Made by a program: the position numbers and the translations under genes. Below the pieces are notes generated by a model that was not told the DNA's origin, ran no database searches, and worked only from the letters and a program-made list of their open reading frames with translations. 64,000 nucleotides of DNA. It comes from an uncultured Massilia sp. (lineage in GTDB: Bacteria; Pseudomonadota; Gammaproteobacteria; Burkholderiales; Burkholderiaceae_D). The stretch is from positions 1-64,000 of the forward strand of contig NZ_CAJYEB010000016.1 in assembly GCF_913773735.1 (NCBI RefSeq). The letters run 5' to 3'. Below, piece after piece: positions 47,952 through 58,195 of this stretch. How positions within the stretch are numbered: position 1 is the first letter of the stretch; every line of letters begins with the position of its first letter.

Positions 47952-50237
47952 ATGAGCAAAGCCGGCGACCCGCATTCCCTGACCCCGGTCGTTTCCCGTC
48001 CGCCGATCATCGGCGTACCGTTCGATCCGCGCGCCGTCGACGCGCCGCACGAGGATCCGGCGTTCGACCTCAAGGGCTACCTGCGCACCCTGTACGAGAA
48101 CCGCTGGCTGATCGGCGGCATCACCGCCTTCATCACGCTGGTGGCGGTGCTGTACGCGCTGGTGGCAAAACCGGTGTTCGAGGCCAACCTGATGATCCAC
48201 GTCGAGGAGGAAAGCCCGAACGCCTCGAAGAACATCCTGAGCGAGGCGTCGTCGCTGTTCGAGACCAAGAAGGCTGCGATCGCCGAGATGGAACTGCTGC
48301 GCTCGCGCATGGTGGTCTCGCGCGCGGTCGACAACCTGCAGCTCTACATCGACGTGCGGCCCAGGTATTTCCCGGTGGCCGGCTTCTGGTTCGCCAACCA
48401 GAACGGCAACGCCCTGTCGCAGCCGGGCCTGTTCGGCTACGGCGGCTACGTCTGGGGCGGCGAGAAGGCCGAGGTGCCGCTGTTCGACGTGCCGGACGCC
48501 TGGCTGGGCCGCGAGTTCACGCTGACGGCGCTGGGCAACCAGCGCTTCCGCTTTTCCGGCGGGGCCCAGCGCATCGTGTTCGACGGCGACGTCGGCCTGC
48601 GCTACCGGGTGCCGACGCCGGACGGCGTCGTCGAGCTGAAGGTCGAGCGCATGCACGCCAATCCCGGCGCGCGCTTCCTGCTGCGCCGCATGTCGCGCCT
48701 GGCCATGATCCAGGCGATCCAGAACGCGCTCGTGATCACCGAGCAGGGCAAGCAGTCCGGCATCATCGAGGTCAAGCTGCAGGGGGCGGACGCGCGCCGC
48801 ACGCACAGCGTGCTGAGCGAGATCGGGCGCGAATACATGCGCCAGAACCTGGCGCGCAAGACCGAGGAAGCGGAGAAATCGCTGGCCTTCCTGAACCAGC
48901 AGCTGCCGGTGCTCAAGCGCCAGCTCGAGCAGGCCGAGGACCGCTACAACCAGTTCCGCAACGCCCACGGCACCGTCGACCTGCAGGAAGAGGCGCGCAT
49001 GAGCCTGGCCCAGGCGGCGGCCGCGCGCACGCGCCGCATCGACCTGATCCAGAAGAAGACGGAGCTGCTGGCGCGCTTCACCGAAGACCACCCGATCGTG
49101 GCGGCGCTCAACCGCCAGCGCAAGGAAGTGGAGGCCGAGATCGAGGAAGTGAACGCGCGCATCCGCTCGCTGCCGGTGCTGGAGCAGGACGAGGCGCGCC
49201 TGACGCGCGACATCAAGGTCAACACCGACCTGTACACGGCGCTGTCGAACACCGCGCAGCAGCTGCGCCTGATCTCGGTCGGGCGGGTCAGCAACGTGCG
49301 CATGGTCGACGCCCCGATTCCGCCGGAAAAGCCGATCCGGCCCAACCGTCCGCTGATCGTGGCGCTGGCCGTGGTGACCGGGCTGTTCCTCGGCACGCTG
49401 ATCGCGTTTGCGCGCAAGGCCATGACCGGGGGCATCGACGACCCGCAGAAGATCGAGCGCCTGCTGCGCGCGCGCGTCGTCTACGCGACGATCCCGCACA
49501 GCAGCAACCAGGACAAGCTGGTGCGCAAGTCGCGCGGCGACGGCGTCCTGCCGCTGCTGGCCCAGATCATCCCCGAGGATGCCGCCGTCGAAAGCCTGCG
49601 CAGCTTCCGCGCCGCGCTGCAGTTCTCGATGCCGCACTTCCGCAACAACATCGTGATGTTCGCCGGGCCGACGCACGGCATCGGCAAGTCCTTCGTGTCC
49701 GCCAACTTCGCCGCCGTGATGGCCGCGAGCGGCAAGCGCGTGCTGCTGATCGACACCGACCTGCGCAACGGCCAGCTGCACCGCTACTTCGGTGTCGGCC
49801 GCGAGCGCGGCCTGTCCGGCGCGATCCTCGGCCAGGCCGCGGTCGAGGACGTGATCCACCATGACGTGGTCGAGAACCTCGACTTCATCCCGACCGGCGA
49901 ACTGCCGCCGAACCGCGCCGAATTCCTGCTGCACCTGAACTTCGGCGGGCTGCTGCAGCAGGTGGCCGCCAGCTACGACCTCGTGCTGCTCGATCCGCCG
50001 CCGCTGCTGGAGGTGGCGGACGCGCTGGTGGCCGGTACGCATGCGGGCGCCGTGTTCATCGTCGCGCGCTCCGGACAGACCAACGAGGCCGAGATCAACG
50101 AGTCGATCAAGCGCCTCAACCACGCCGGCATCTCGCCGCAGGGCGTGCTGTTCAACGACATGGCGCCGCGCCTGGGCGGCTACGGCGCCTATCAACGGCT
50201 GGGCGCGGCGGGACAGATCGGGTTCGCCGCCGGCTGA
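47952..50237 (+). CDS. Wzz/Wzc-type chain-length regulator with tyrosine-kinase domain
   Basis: A 761-residue inner-membrane protein that controls polysaccharide polymerisation and export. The Wzz domain begins near residue 35 with the first helix at about 48-70 (IGGITAFITLVAVLYALVA); a long periplasmic coiled-coil region follows, and the second helix is near 470-490. The cytoplasmic BY-kinase domain has Walker A GPTHGIGKS (572-580), Walker A' LLIDTDLRNGQ and Walker B DLVLLDPPP. The C-terminus has only two close tyrosines (GGYGAYQ), a short cluster. The start at 47952 has GGAG 9 bases upstream; the frame upstream runs through the tandem repeats. Confidence 0.9.
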   Translation: MSKAGDPHSLTPVVSRPPIIGVPFDPRAVDAPHEDPAFDLKGYLRTLYENRWLIGGITAFITLVAVLYALVAKPVFEANLMIHVEEESPNASKNILSEASSLFETKKAAIAEMELLRSRMVVSRAVDNLQLYIDVRPRYFPVAGFWFANQNGNALSQPGLFGYGGYVWGGEKAEVPLFDVPDAWLGREFTLTALGNQRFRFSGGAQRIVFDGDVGLRYRVPTPDGVVELKVERMHANPGARFLLRRMSRLAMIQAIQNALVITEQGKQSGIIEVKLQGADARRTHSVLSEIGREYMRQNLARKTEEAEKSLAFLNQQLPVLKRQLEQAEDRYNQFRNAHGTVDLQEEARMSLAQAAAARTRRIDLIQKKTELLARFTEDHPIVAALNRQRKEVEAEIEEVNARIRSLPVLEQDEARLTRDIKVNTDLYTALSNTAQQLRLISVGRVSNVRMVDAPIPPEKPIRPNRPLIVALAVVTGLFLGTLIAFARKAMTGGIDDPQKIERLLRARVVYATIPHSSNQDKLVRKSRGDGVLPLLAQIIPEDAAVESLRSFRAALQFSMPHFRNNIVMFAGPTHGIGKSFVSANFAAVMAASGKRVLLIDTDLRNGQLHRYFGVGRERGLSGAILGQAAVEDVIHHDVVENLDFIPTGELPPNRAEFLLHLNFGGLLQQVAASYDLVLLDPPPLLEVADALVAGTHAGAVFIVARSGQTNEAEINESIKRLNHAGISPQGVLFNDMAPRLGGYGAYQRLGAAGQIGFAAG

Positions 50238-50321
50238 GCATGAGGGTCATGCTTTGTTTCATGGAAAGTTTTTCATTTATCGTAAAATAAAGGGTTCGGT
50301 ATCGACAGACGATGGAAAATC

Positions 50322-51482
50322 ATGGCCGCTGCACAAGCAAAACTGGAGTGGGTTCAATGTTTGCGGGGAATTGCGGCAGTGATGGTCGTCCTGACCCACG
50401 CCCGCGTCGCCCTGCTCGACACGCCAGCGGGACCGCTCGTCAACGACCTGTTCTTTCCGGGCGCCAGCGGCGTCGACCTGTTCTTCATCATCAGCGGCTT
50501 CATCATGGTCTACACGACCCGCCAGGCCGACGGGTCGTTCGGTACCGCGCTGGAATTCCTGGTCAAGCGCTTCGCGCGGGTATGGCCCGTGTATGCCGTC
50601 GTCACGCTGGCCTGGCTGGTCGTCGCGTACGACGGATTCGGCTATTTCCGCTTTCCGGAGAATCTCCGCACGCTGGGGCTCAGCCTGCTGTTCCAGCCGG
50701 CCGACCTGAAGGCGCCGCCGTTCTTCGGCATGGCCCTGCCGGTCGGCTGGACCCTGAATTTCGAGATGTATTTCTATCTCGTCTTTGCGGCCAGCCTGCT
50801 GTTCGGACGCCTGCGCTGGATCGTGCTCGCCGCCTGGATCCTGGCGACCGTGATCGGCATCCCCTACCTGAAGCGCGGCCTCACCTTCGACGTTACGACC
50901 AATTTCCAGTTCACCTTCGCCTACCTGAACCTGATGACGAGCCCGATCATCCTCGAGTTCCTGGCGGGGGCGGCGATCGGCTGGTGCTACCTGCAACCCT
51001 GGTTCCGGCTGCGCTCGGCCGCGGTGTGCCGGCACCTGGTGTTCGTGGCCGTGGGCATGTTCGTCTGGTACCTGTACAGCGGCTTCGGCCGCTTCCACGG
51101 CCCGCGCGACTGGGGCATGGTCGCCATCGCCATGGTGTGCGCGCTGGCGCTGGCAAGCAAGACCATCGCGCTCGTGCCGCCGGCCATCCTGGTCTGGCTG
51201 GGATCGATCTCGTATTCCCTATACCTGACCCACACGGTCGTCTTCGCCTGGCTCGGGCGCAAGGTCGAAATGGCCGGCGGCAATGCGCACACCTGGGCGC
51301 ACGTGCTGTTGTGCCTCGTCATGGCCGTGCCCGTGGCCGCCATGGCGCACCACTATCTGGAAGACAAGCTGTCGCACGTCGTGCGCCGGGCCATGCTGGC
51401 GCTGGTCCGGCGCGCCGCGCCGCGCGCCGCGGGCATGCCCGGCCCGGTGCAGGCGGACGTGGCGCCCGCGCGCGAGACCTGA
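50322..51482 (+). CDS. Acyltransferase family 3 membrane protein (OafA/ExoZ type)
   Basis: A 386-residue inner-membrane protein with about ten hydrophobic helices, of the family that transfers acetyl or other acyl groups to sugars. The N-terminal LRGIAAVMVVLTHARVAL (about 14-31) holds the conserved Arg and the catalytic His. FFPGASGVDLFFIISGFIM and RFARVWPVYA are further family signatures. It probably acetylates the polysaccharide made by this locus. The C-terminal 30 residues are Ala/Pro-rich. It ends 9 bases from the convergent second acyltransferase. Confidence 0.87.
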   Translation: MAAAQAKLEWVQCLRGIAAVMVVLTHARVALLDTPAGPLVNDLFFPGASGVDLFFIISGFIMVYTTRQADGSFGTALEFLVKRFARVWPVYAVVTLAWLVVAYDGFGYFRFPENLRTLGLSLLFQPADLKAPPFFGMALPVGWTLNFEMYFYLVFAASLLFGRLRWIVLAAWILATVIGIPYLKRGLTFDVTTNFQFTFAYLNLMTSPIILEFLAGAAIGWCYLQPWFRLRSAAVCRHLVFVAVGMFVWYLYSGFGRFHGPRDWGMVAIAMVCALALASKTIALVPPAILVWLGSISYSLYLTHTVVFAWLGRKVEMAGGNAHTWAHVLLCLVMAVPVAAMAHHYLEDKLSHVVRRAMLALVRRAAPRAAGMPGPVQADVAPARET

Positions 51483-51491
51483 CCGTGCGCC

Positions 51492-52808
51492 TCACTCGGG
51501 CGCGACCTCCCGCTTCGGCGCGCCCGTGGCGGTCGTCCTGCCCTCCGCCCTTGGCCTGTCCGTTGCCCGCCCGGTCGTCCGCTCGTTCGCCCGCTCGGTT
51601 GCCCTTTCAGTTGCCTTTTCCGTTATTCCCTGCATGGCGGCATTGCCGGCCCCGACGCGCAGGGCGGCCTTGATCGCGCGCCGGACGCTGCCGGTGCGCG
51701 ATTCGAACAGCCACCAGCACAGCCAGGACGCGCCGGCGATCGCCAGCAGCATGCCGCCATAGATCGCATAGTCGGGCGCCGCATGCGGCGACAGGGTGTC
51801 GCGGCCGAGATGGCGCGCGCCGGCGTACCGCATCAGCGCGATCAGCGGGATGTGCATCACATAGAGCGTAAACGAGCATTCCGACAGGACGTGCGCCATG
51901 CGCGCCAGCCAGTGCATGGGGCGGGTGCGCAGTGCGAGCGGCACCTGCAGCGACGCCAGCAGGGCCAGTAGCGGCACGCTGTAGCAGAGATGCTGGAAGA
52001 AGGAAGCGGGCTTGAGGTCGTCGTTGGTTCCCTTCAGGCGGAAATACACGGCGACGGCCACGGCGGCGCCGAGCAGCGCGGCGCGCAGCACGTTGCCGCA
52101 GTCGATGCGGATGCGCGAGAAGGCGGCGCCGAGCAGCCACAGCAGGAAGTACAGCGTGATCGGGAACGGCAACGTCGCGGCGACCAGCACGAGCGCCGTG
52201 GCGCTGCCAATCCGGACCAGGCGTCCGCGTCCGGCGAACACGAGCAGCAGCAACGGAAACTGGATGTAATACCAGGTTTCGTTGGACAGGCTCCACAGCG
52301 CATAGTTGCCGGCATAGGGTTCGACCAGCACGGTCTGCAGGCCGAACAGGTTGCCGGCGAAGCTGGCGATCGAATACGGGTTCGCGGCCGACAGGTCGGC
52401 GCGGGACGGGTCCACGGCGCCGGTCACGCCGCCGATGGCCAGCATCAGCAACAGCGCGGGCAGCAGCACCGTCCACAGGCGCGTCACCCGGTCGATCGCA
52501 TAGCCGCGCAGGGCGCCCGGCTGGCCCAACTTGTCGAGCAGGCTGCCGCCGACCAGCCAGCCGCTGATCAGGAAGAACACGACGACGGCCTGGTGCGAGA
52601 AGGCGGTGGCGAACGCCAGCAACTGGTAGGCGAGCGGCGGGTCGGCCAGTTCGCGCAGGCCGGGAAAGATTTCGGCGCGCAGGTGCGCCGCCGCCACCTG
52701 CAGCGCGGCCAGGCCCCGCATCAGCGAAATCAGCATGGAGTGGACGGTGTCCTTGGCCGGCTGGCTGTGGCGTTGACAGCGGATCGAGGGAAGCTGGATG
52801 CCGAGCAT
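51492..52808 (-). CDS. Acyltransferase family 3 membrane protein (second copy)
   Basis: A 438-residue membrane acyltransferase unrelated in detail to the + strand one. The motif RGLAALQVAAAHLR (about 31-44) holds the conserved Arg/His, and FFLISGWLVGG follows. About ten helices. The C-terminal 45 residues are a low-complexity hydrophilic tail with repeated ERATER/ERTTGR units. The start at 52808 is fixed by AGGAG 7 bases upstream. It lies at the downstream end of the - strand polysaccharide operon, 82 bases after the PAP2 gene. Confidence 0.85.
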   Translation of the reverse strand: MLGIQLPSIRCQRHSQPAKDTVHSMLISLMRGLAALQVAAAHLRAEIFPGLRELADPPLAYQLLAFATAFSHQAVVVFFLISGWLVGGSLLDKLGQPGALRGYAIDRVTRLWTVLLPALLLMLAIGGVTGAVDPSRADLSAANPYSIASFAGNLFGLQTVLVEPYAGNYALWSLSNETWYYIQFPLLLLVFAGRGRLVRIGSATALVLVAATLPFPITLYFLLWLLGAAFSRIRIDCGNVLRAALLGAAVAVAVYFRLKGTNDDLKPASFFQHLCYSVPLLALLASLQVPLALRTRPMHWLARMAHVLSECSFTLYVMHIPLIALMRYAGARHLGRDTLSPHAAPDYAIYGGMLLAIAGASWLCWWLFESRTGSVRRAIKAALRVGAGNAAMQGITEKATERATERANERTTGRATDRPRAEGRTTATGAPKREVAPE

Positions 52809-52890
52809 GATGTGTCTCCTGGCGAGCGGGTTGATATGGGTTGATCTGTGTCGATGTGGGTTGCTGGGGGATGTCGGTCGACCGGGGCGC

Positions 52891-53493
52891 CTACCCGCAG
52901 TGGTCCCACGGATGCGGCGCGGCGTTGCCGGACAGTGCCAGTGCGACCCGCACCATCCAGTGGCTCAGCGGCGCCGCCGCGACGGCCCAGGCGGCGATGC
53001 CGGCGGCGAGCAGGGCCGCGCCGCCGCCGCGCCACGGGTCGGGCGCCGGCGCGGCCGCGACCAGGCGCACTGCCCAGGCGCAGGTGGCGGCGCCGATCAG
53101 CCAGCCGGCGAGCGCTTCCGCCGGCGTGTGTTCGCCGGCGCGCACGAGTGCCACGGCGACGGCGACGCCCATGCCCAGCGCGGCCAGCGCGCAGGCGCCG
53201 CGCGCCCGCCGCCCCAGCGGGGCGGCCAGCAGCCAGCACAGCGTGGGCACGGCAGCGGTGAAGCCGGTCGCGTGGCCGCTCAGCGCCTTGAAGTGCAGCG
53301 CCGGCAGGCCGGTGGCCCAGCCCATGAAGGCGATCTTGGTGGCCGCCACCAGCGCCAGCGCCAGCCCGAACGCCAGCAGCCAGCCACCGGCCGCGCGCCA
53401 CGCCCGCGCCGCCAGCAACCAGGCGGTCAGTGCGCAGGCCGCGGGGATCGTCAGCGCGAGGTCGCCGAGGTGGTACAGCTTGACCCAGTCCAT
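52891..53493 (-). CDS. PAP2-family membrane phosphatase
   Basis: A 200-residue inner-membrane protein with about six hydrophobic segments. The PAP2 motifs are recognisable: SGHATG (about 72-77) and RAGEHTPAEALAG (about 118-130), supplying the two catalytic histidines and an arginine; the first K-x6-RP motif is weak. Such enzymes remove phosphate from undecaprenyl or other lipid pyrophosphates, which fits a polysaccharide locus by recycling the lipid carrier released after polymerisation. An AGGAG overlaps the end of the upstream transferase gene. Confidence 0.72.
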   Translation of the reverse strand: MDWVKLYHLGDLALTIPAACALTAWLLAARAWRAAGGWLLAFGLALALVAATKIAFMGWATGLPALHFKALSGHATGFTAAVPTLCWLLAAPLGRRARGACALAALGMGVAVAVALVRAGEHTPAEALAGWLIGAATCAWAVRLVAAAPAPDPWRGGGAALLAAGIAAWAVAAAPLSHWMVRVALALSGNAAPHPWDHCG

Positions 53494-53501
53494 CGTCGCT
53501 C

Positions 53502-54092
53502 CTACCTGGCGATGGCCGCCAGCGTGCGCAGGATGATCCGCAGGTCGAGCCAGAACGAACGCTCGCGCACGTAGCGCTGATAGCAGGCCAGCTTGACCGG
53601 CAGGATCGTCTCCACGTAGGCCCGTTCGGGGTCGGCGGCCCGCCCGAGGATCGCGTTCTCGTCCTTGTACAGGATGGCGGCCCAGTCGGTGATGCCGGGC
53701 GCCACCGACAGTACCGTGCGGCGCGCCTCGGGCGGCCAGCACTCGACGTAGCGCGGCACTTCGGGCCGCGGGCCGACCAGGCTCATCGTTCCCTGCACCA
53801 CGTCGACCAGCTGCGGCAGCTCGTCCAGCTTGTACCGGCGCAGGAGGCGGCCGGCGCGGGTGATGCGCGCATCCGGCCCGACCGTCAACTGGGACCCGCC
53901 ATCCGCCTGCTGGCGCATGGTGCGGAACTTGTGGATGCGGAACGGCACGCCGTGGCGGCCCACGCGGACCTGGCGGAACAGCGCCGGGCCGGGCGAGTCG
54001 AGCCGGATCCACAGCGCCAGCGCCAGCAGCAGCGGCGCCAGCAGCAGCAGCCCGACGCCCGCGGCGACGAGGTCGAACAGGCGCTTGCTCAT
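53502..54092 (-). CDS. Small phosphoglycosyl transferase (initiating sugar transferase)
   Basis: A 196-residue monotopic phosphoglycosyl transferase of the PglC/WcaJ superfamily. It has an N-terminal membrane segment ([21 protein letters not shown]), the KFRTM motif (about 55-59) following a basic stretch, LDELPQL (about 91-97) and SLVGPRPE (about 104-111). It transfers a sugar-1-phosphate from a UDP-sugar to undecaprenyl phosphate, the first step of repeat-unit assembly. The small size places it in the PglC-like group. It overlaps the DegT gene by 4 bases. Confidence 0.9.
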   Translation of the reverse strand: MSKRLFDLVAAGVGLLLLAPLLLALALWIRLDSPGPALFRQVRVGRHGVPFRIHKFRTMRQQADGGSQLTVGPDARITRAGRLLRRYKLDELPQLVDVVQGTMSLVGPRPEVPRYVECWPPEARRTVLSVAPGITDWAAILYKDENAILGRAADPERAYVETILPVKLACYQRYVRERSFWLDLRIILRTLAAIAR

Positions 54093-55285
54093 GCCAGCAG
54101 CGCGCGCAGCGCGTGGATGACGCGGTCCTGGTCGGCGTCCGACATGCGCGTGTACAGCGGCAGCGTGAGCATCGACGCATAGCTGGCCTCGGCGGCCGGG
54201 AAATCGGCCGGCGCAAGGCCGCAGGTGTCGCGCCAGTAGGGCTGGCGGTGCAGCGGGATGAAGTGCACGCTGGTGCCGATGCCGCGCTGCGCCAGTGCGT
54301 CGATCAGCGCGTCGCGCGCGAGCGGCGCCGTGGCGTCCAGGCGCACGACGTACAGGTGCCAGGCGTGGCTGTCGCCATCGCCGGGCAGCGGCGGCAGGCG
54401 CAGCGGCAGGCCGGCGAGGCCCGTGTGGTAGCGCCCGGCGAGCTGCTCGCGGCGCCGCGCGAAGCGCTCGATCTTGCGCAATTGCTGGATGCCGATGGCC
54501 GCGGCGATGTCGGTCAGGTTGTACTTGAAGCCGGCGGCCACGACCTCGTAGTACCAGGCCGGCGTGCGCGAGACGTAGCGGTCGAAGGCGTCGCGGCTGA
54601 TGCCGTGCAGGCGCATCGTGCGCATGCGCGCGGCCAGCGCCGCATCGCGGGTGACGACCATGCCGCCTTCGCCGGTGGTCATGGTCTTGTTGGCATAGAA
54701 GCTGAATACGGTGACGTCGCTGTCCAGCGTGCCGACCAGCCGTCCGCGCCGGCGCGTCGGGAAGGCATGCGCCGCGTCCTCGACGATGCGCAGGCCGTGG
54801 CGCCGCGCCAGCGTCGCCAGCGCGGCCATGTCGCAGGCCAGGCCGGCATAGTGCACCGGCAGGATGGCGCGCGTGCGCGGCGTCAGCGCGGCTTCGACGG
54901 CGGCCGGCGCGATCTGCAGCGTGGCGGGATCGACGTCGACGAATACCGGCCGCGCGCCCAGGTAGCGCACCACCTCGGCGGTGGCGGTGAAGGTCAGTGT
55001 CGGCACCACCACCTCGTCGCCGGGGCCGATCCCCAGGGCTTCGAGCGCCAGGTGCAGGCCGGCCGTCGCCGAGTTGACGGCCAGCGCCTGCGGCGGCGCG
55101 CAGTGCCCGGCGGCGCCGAGCCAGGCGGCGAAGTCGTGTTCGAACTGGCGCGCGACGGGACCGGTCGTGACCCAGCCCGAGCGCAGGCAGGCGACCACGG
55201 CGTCGATCTCGGCCTCGTCGATGTCGGGCAGGGCGAACGGCAGGAAAGGTTCGGCCGCGGGGGCGGCGCTCTGGTGTTCAGCCAT
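54089..55285 (-). CDS. DegT/DnrJ/EryC1 sugar aminotransferase
   Basis: A 398-residue PLP-dependent aminotransferase that converts a keto-sugar nucleotide to an amino sugar. The N-terminal [17 protein letters not shown] and SGWVTTGPV match the PglE/ArnB/PseC group. The PLP lysine is Lys200 in [14 protein letters not shown], preceded by [10 protein letters not shown]. Next to a PglC-like transferase it could make a 4-amino sugar, but the dehydratase and acetyltransferase partners are not adjacent. It overlaps its neighbours by 4 and 8 bases. Confidence 0.88.
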   Translation of the reverse strand: MAEHQSAAPAAEPFLPFALPDIDEAEIDAVVACLRSGWVTTGPVARQFEHDFAAWLGAAGHCAPPQALAVNSATAGLHLALEALGIGPGDEVVVPTLTFTATAEVVRYLGARPVFVDVDPATLQIAPAAVEAALTPRTRAILPVHYAGLACDMAALATLARRHGLRIVEDAAHAFPTRRRGRLVGTLDSDVTVFSFYANKTMTTGEGGMVVTRDAALAARMRTMRLHGISRDAFDRYVSRTPAWYYEVVAAGFKYNLTDIAAAIGIQQLRKIERFARRREQLAGRYHTGLAGLPLRLPPLPGDGDSHAWHLYVVRLDATAPLARDALIDALAQRGIGTSVHFIPLHRQPYWRDTCGLAPADFPAAEASYASMLTLPLYTRMSDADQDRVIHALRALLA

Positions 55286-56525
55286 GGCGGGGTTCTCCGG
55301 AAAGTGCGTTCAGGAAGCGCCGTCCGAGGACGGGATAGGTATGGTTGGCGAGGGCATGGGCGCGGCCGCGCCGGCCCAGGGCGGCCCGTTGCGCGGGGGA
55401 CAGCGCCATCAGGGCGAGGACCGCGTCGGCGACCGCGCGCGGGTCGTCCGGCGGCACGCTCAGGCCGCAGCCGGCCTCGGCGACGGGGTCGTTGCCCGCG
55501 TCCACCACGTGGAGCACGGGCCGTCCGGCCATCATGTAGTCGATCAATTTATTGGGCGAGATGCCGAAGCGGTACAGCGGCTGGCGCCGCCACCCGAGGT
55601 AGGCGGCGTCGAAGCGCCCCAGCAATGCCGGCACGCAGGCCTTGGGCACCGGGTCGAGGAAGTGGACGTTGGCCAGCCCCAGCGCGGCGGCGCGGCGCCG
55701 CAGGGCCGGCTTGTCGGGCCCGTCGCCCACCAGCACGATCGCGACGGGCCGGCCTTGCAGCCGCGCGGCGGCGTCCAGCAAGGTGCCGAGCGCGTTGGCG
55801 ACGCCATGGGTGCCCGCATAGCCGAGCACGAAGTTGCCGTTGCGGCCGAGCGCCTCGAATGCGCCGGCCAGCGCCGGTGGCAGCGGCGCGCGCGGGCCCT
55901 CCCATTCGCCCGGATCGACGCCGTTCGGCACCAGGTGCAGCTTGTGCGGCGCCATGCCGTGCGCCTCGAGGTGCGCGCCTGCCCGGGGCAGGATCGAGAC
56001 GACGGCGTCGGCGCGCGTGCAGGCGAAGTCTTCTGCCGCCTGCAGCAGCATGATGAACGGATGCCAGCGCGAGTGCCCGCCCAGTTCCATCGGCGACAGC
56101 GGCCACAGGTCGTGCAGTTCGAACAGCAACCGTGCCCCGGCCAGGCGCGCGATGCGGTGCGCGGGCCAGATGTCCAGCGGGTAGGTGCTGGAGGCGATCA
56201 CGGCGTCCGGGCGCAGCGCGGCGGCCAGGCGCGCCGCCTCGCGGCGCAGGCGCAGCACGAAGGCCAGCATGTTGCGCACCCGCGCCGCGCCATTGCCGCG
56301 GTAGGGCGGCGTCGCCAGCCAGGCATAGTCGATGCCGTCGATGGTCTCCAGCAGCCGGGGCCGGCCATCCAGGGACGGCGCCTGGCTGCGCAGGTGCGAT
56401 TCGGACGAGGCGACGATCGTGACCCGGTGGCCCTGGCGCACCCATTCGCGCGCCAGGTAGTAGGGCCGGTACTCCATGCCGTGGCGCACCGAGCCGGCAT
56501 AGTGGTTGATCAAGAGGATGTTCAT
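55278..56525 (-). CDS. Glycosyltransferase, GT4 family
   Basis: A 415-residue cytoplasmic GT-B glycosyltransferase. The N-terminal domain starts at [10 protein letters not shown] with a Gly-rich loop and [11 protein letters not shown]. The GT4 nucleotide-binding half is visible in [33 protein letters not shown] and the E/D-containing [18 protein letters not shown]. Sugar and acceptor cannot be told. The start at 56525 is shared as ATGA with the stop of the upstream deacetylase-like gene. Confidence 0.88.
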   Translation of the reverse strand: MNILLINHYAGSVRHGMEYRPYYLAREWVRQGHRVTIVASSESHLRSQAPSLDGRPRLLETIDGIDYAWLATPPYRGNGAARVRNMLAFVLRLRREAARLAAALRPDAVIASSTYPLDIWPAHRIARLAGARLLFELHDLWPLSPMELGGHSRWHPFIMLLQAAEDFACTRADAVVSILPRAGAHLEAHGMAPHKLHLVPNGVDPGEWEGPRAPLPPALAGAFEALGRNGNFVLGYAGTHGVANALGTLLDAAARLQGRPVAIVLVGDGPDKPALRRRAAALGLANVHFLDPVPKACVPALLGRFDAAYLGWRRQPLYRFGISPNKLIDYMMAGRPVLHVVDAGNDPVAEAGCGLSVPPDDPRAVADAVLALMALSPAQRAALGRRGRAHALANHTYPVLGRRFLNALSGEPRHG

Positions 56526-57307
56526 GTGTGCCACGCCAGTTCCTCGGCCAGGCGCACCACGTTGCAGCGGGTGCTCTCGAGCCAGTTGGTTTCCCATTGC
56601 ACGGGATGGGTCAGGAAGCAGATGCGCGCATGCCGCCCCAGCGCCTCGAACGGCGACAGGGGCGTGTAGTAGACGGGGTAGGGGCGGTCGCTGATGTACA
56701 GGTCGAAGTGGCGCAGCAGCTCGTTGTCGTAGGATTCGCATTCGATGCCGCAGCGGCGGCGCAGCTCGGGGTCGCGCAGCAGCTCGTGGTTGATCACCTG
56801 CAGGCGCCGGTTGGCGAAGTCGCCGTGGCTGGCGACGGTCGTCATGGGCAGCCCGAGCTGTTCGCGGATGCGCGTGAAGTTGCGCACGAACAGCTCGCGG
56901 ATTTCGGGGAAGCGCGCGCGCACGTCGTCGCCGCGGCGCAGGCGGTGGCGCTTGGCGAAGGTCGCCACCTCCTCGTAGTGGTAGCTGGCCTCGCTGCCGG
57001 CCGCTTCGATGTCGCGCATGAAGCCGTAGTCCAGCGTGCTCAGGCGGAAGTAATAGCTGGCGCCGACCCCGTGCTTGCGCTCGAGCGCGAACATCTTGCG
57101 CGCCGTGCGCACGTCGCTGTCGATGTCGTGCCGGTGCACCAGCACCTTGCCCGCCTGTCCGTCCGTATCGCGCACCGCCCGGTAGAAGTCGCGTACCGAC
57201 AGCTGGCGGTAGCCGGCCTGGCGGGCCGCCGCCAGCAGGGCTTCGTACTCGCGCAGCCGCGACGGCATCAGGTAGTCCGAGTACAGGCGGTTGAGCAGTG
57301 TCTTCAT
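56522..57307 (-). CDS. Polysaccharide deacetylase-like protein
   Basis: A 261-residue protein. VLVHRHDIDSDVRTARKMF (about residues 55-73) resembles the NodB-type metal motif (D followed by D/H), YYFRLSTLDYG follows, and a later HGDF and HPVQWETNW match histidine-containing motifs of exopolysaccharide-locus deacetylase-like proteins. There is no signal peptide, so it would act in the cytoplasm, perhaps on lipid-linked or nucleotide sugars. It overlaps both neighbours by 4 bases. Identity as a true deacetylase is probable, not certain. Confidence 0.65.
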   Translation of the reverse strand: MKTLLNRLYSDYLMPSRLREYEALLAAARQAGYRQLSVRDFYRAVRDTDGQAGKVLVHRHDIDSDVRTARKMFALERKHGVGASYYFRLSTLDYGFMRDIEAAGSEASYHYEEVATFAKRHRLRRGDDVRARFPEIRELFVRNFTRIREQLGLPMTTVASHGDFANRRLQVINHELLRDPELRRRCGIECESYDNELLRHFDLYISDRPYPVYYTPLSPFEALGRHARICFLTHPVQWETNWLESTRCNVVRLAEELAWHT

Positions 57308-58008
57308 TGCAGGCTGTACTTCACGTGGTAGGGTTCGAACCCGAGGATGCGCTTGAAGTGCTGCAGCCCGGGCTGGGCGCCGAAGAAGGTGTCGTACATC
57401 AGGTAGCGCACCTCGCCGCGCTCCAGCAGGCGCACGACGATGTCCACGACCAGCAAGTGCATGATGCCGTCGTTGTTGCGCAGGCCGATCAGCTGGGAGA
57501 AGGCGCTGAAGTCGCCATAGCGCGCGATGTTGGCGTAGGCGACCAGCCGACCCCCGCCGTCCAGCACGCCGTAGTACTCGTAGTGCGGCTGCGTCTCGAA
57601 GCGCGTGGCCTTGCGGCGGTAGTGGTCGTCCATCGGCCGGCCCTGGCGCGTGTCGAGCGCGGTATTGATCGCGTGGATCGCGTCCACGTGCTCGTTGCGC
57701 TCGATCGGCCGGCACACGTAGCCGCGCGCGCGCGCGCGCCGGGCGTGCCAGGCGCCGCGGTTCTTGCCGGCGATGGCCGCGAGGTAGGCCGCCGGTCCGT
57801 CGAAGCGCCCGAGGTCGAGGAGGGCGGCGCCCACGGTCTTGTTGCCGATGATGCGGTAGCGCGGATGCGGCCTGGTGAACTGGCGGTAGACGGCCGGGAT
57901 GTCGTCCGGCGCCAGCCGCGCGTCGAAGCGCAGGCTGGCGCGCGGCAAGCGCACCACCTGGCGCAGTGTGTCGGCGTGACGGGCAATGTCGTTCAGGAAG
58001 CTGCGCAT
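57304..58008 (-). CDS. GNAT/FemAB-like protein of the polysaccharide locus
   Basis: A 234-residue cytoplasmic protein. The C-terminal half has the alternating strands of an acetyltransferase fold: YEYYGVLDGGGRLVAYANIARYGDF, then MHLLVVDIVVRLLERG and a terminal FKRILGFEPYHVKYSL typical of GNAT ends. The N-terminal half (IIGNKTVGAALLDLG) is less clear. A run of seven CG dinucleotides near 57723-57736 encodes Arg/Ala repeats. The start at 58008 is chosen because the DNA beyond it is low complexity. Function inferred only as acyl or aminoacyl transfer. Confidence 0.6.
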   Translation of the reverse strand: MRSFLNDIARHADTLRQVVRLPRASLRFDARLAPDDIPAVYRQFTRPHPRYRIIGNKTVGAALLDLGRFDGPAAYLAAIAGKNRGAWHARRARARGYVCRPIERNEHVDAIHAINTALDTRQGRPMDDHYRRKATRFETQPHYEYYGVLDGGGRLVAYANIARYGDFSAFSQLIGLRNNDGIMHLLVVDIVVRLLERGEVRYLMYDTFFGAQPGLQHFKRILGFEPYHVKYSLQ

Positions 58009-58195
58009 GATGACCTCGTGGCGATGGAACGTGTGGCGGTACGTTGGCCGCGGCAGGCGCCGGCGGCGTGCTTGGCGGCGCTGTCGGCGTTCTTGGCGGC
58101 GTTGTCGGCGTTCTTGCCGGCCGTGCCGCCGGCGGCATTGCCGGATCGGCGGCCGGATCGTGGGCCGGGACGGTGCCGTGCATGCCGGCCCGGCC
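58009..58195. other. Low-complexity junction DNA
   Basis: Between the GNAT-like and GT4 genes, made of short imperfect repeats of the GGCGGC-G/T type (for example CTTGGCGGCG and TGTCGGCGTT units at about 58070-58115). It continues into the 3' end of the GT4 gene to about 58430. No protein-like frame, promoter or terminator is seen. Confidence 0.6.

Noticed and set aside
47771-47952. Repeated GTCAT motifs upstream of the Wzc gene as a Pho box
   Set aside because: The spacing is 9, 10 and 19 bases, not the 11 base pitch of PhoB sites, and the motifs are explained by the 19 bp tandem repeat.
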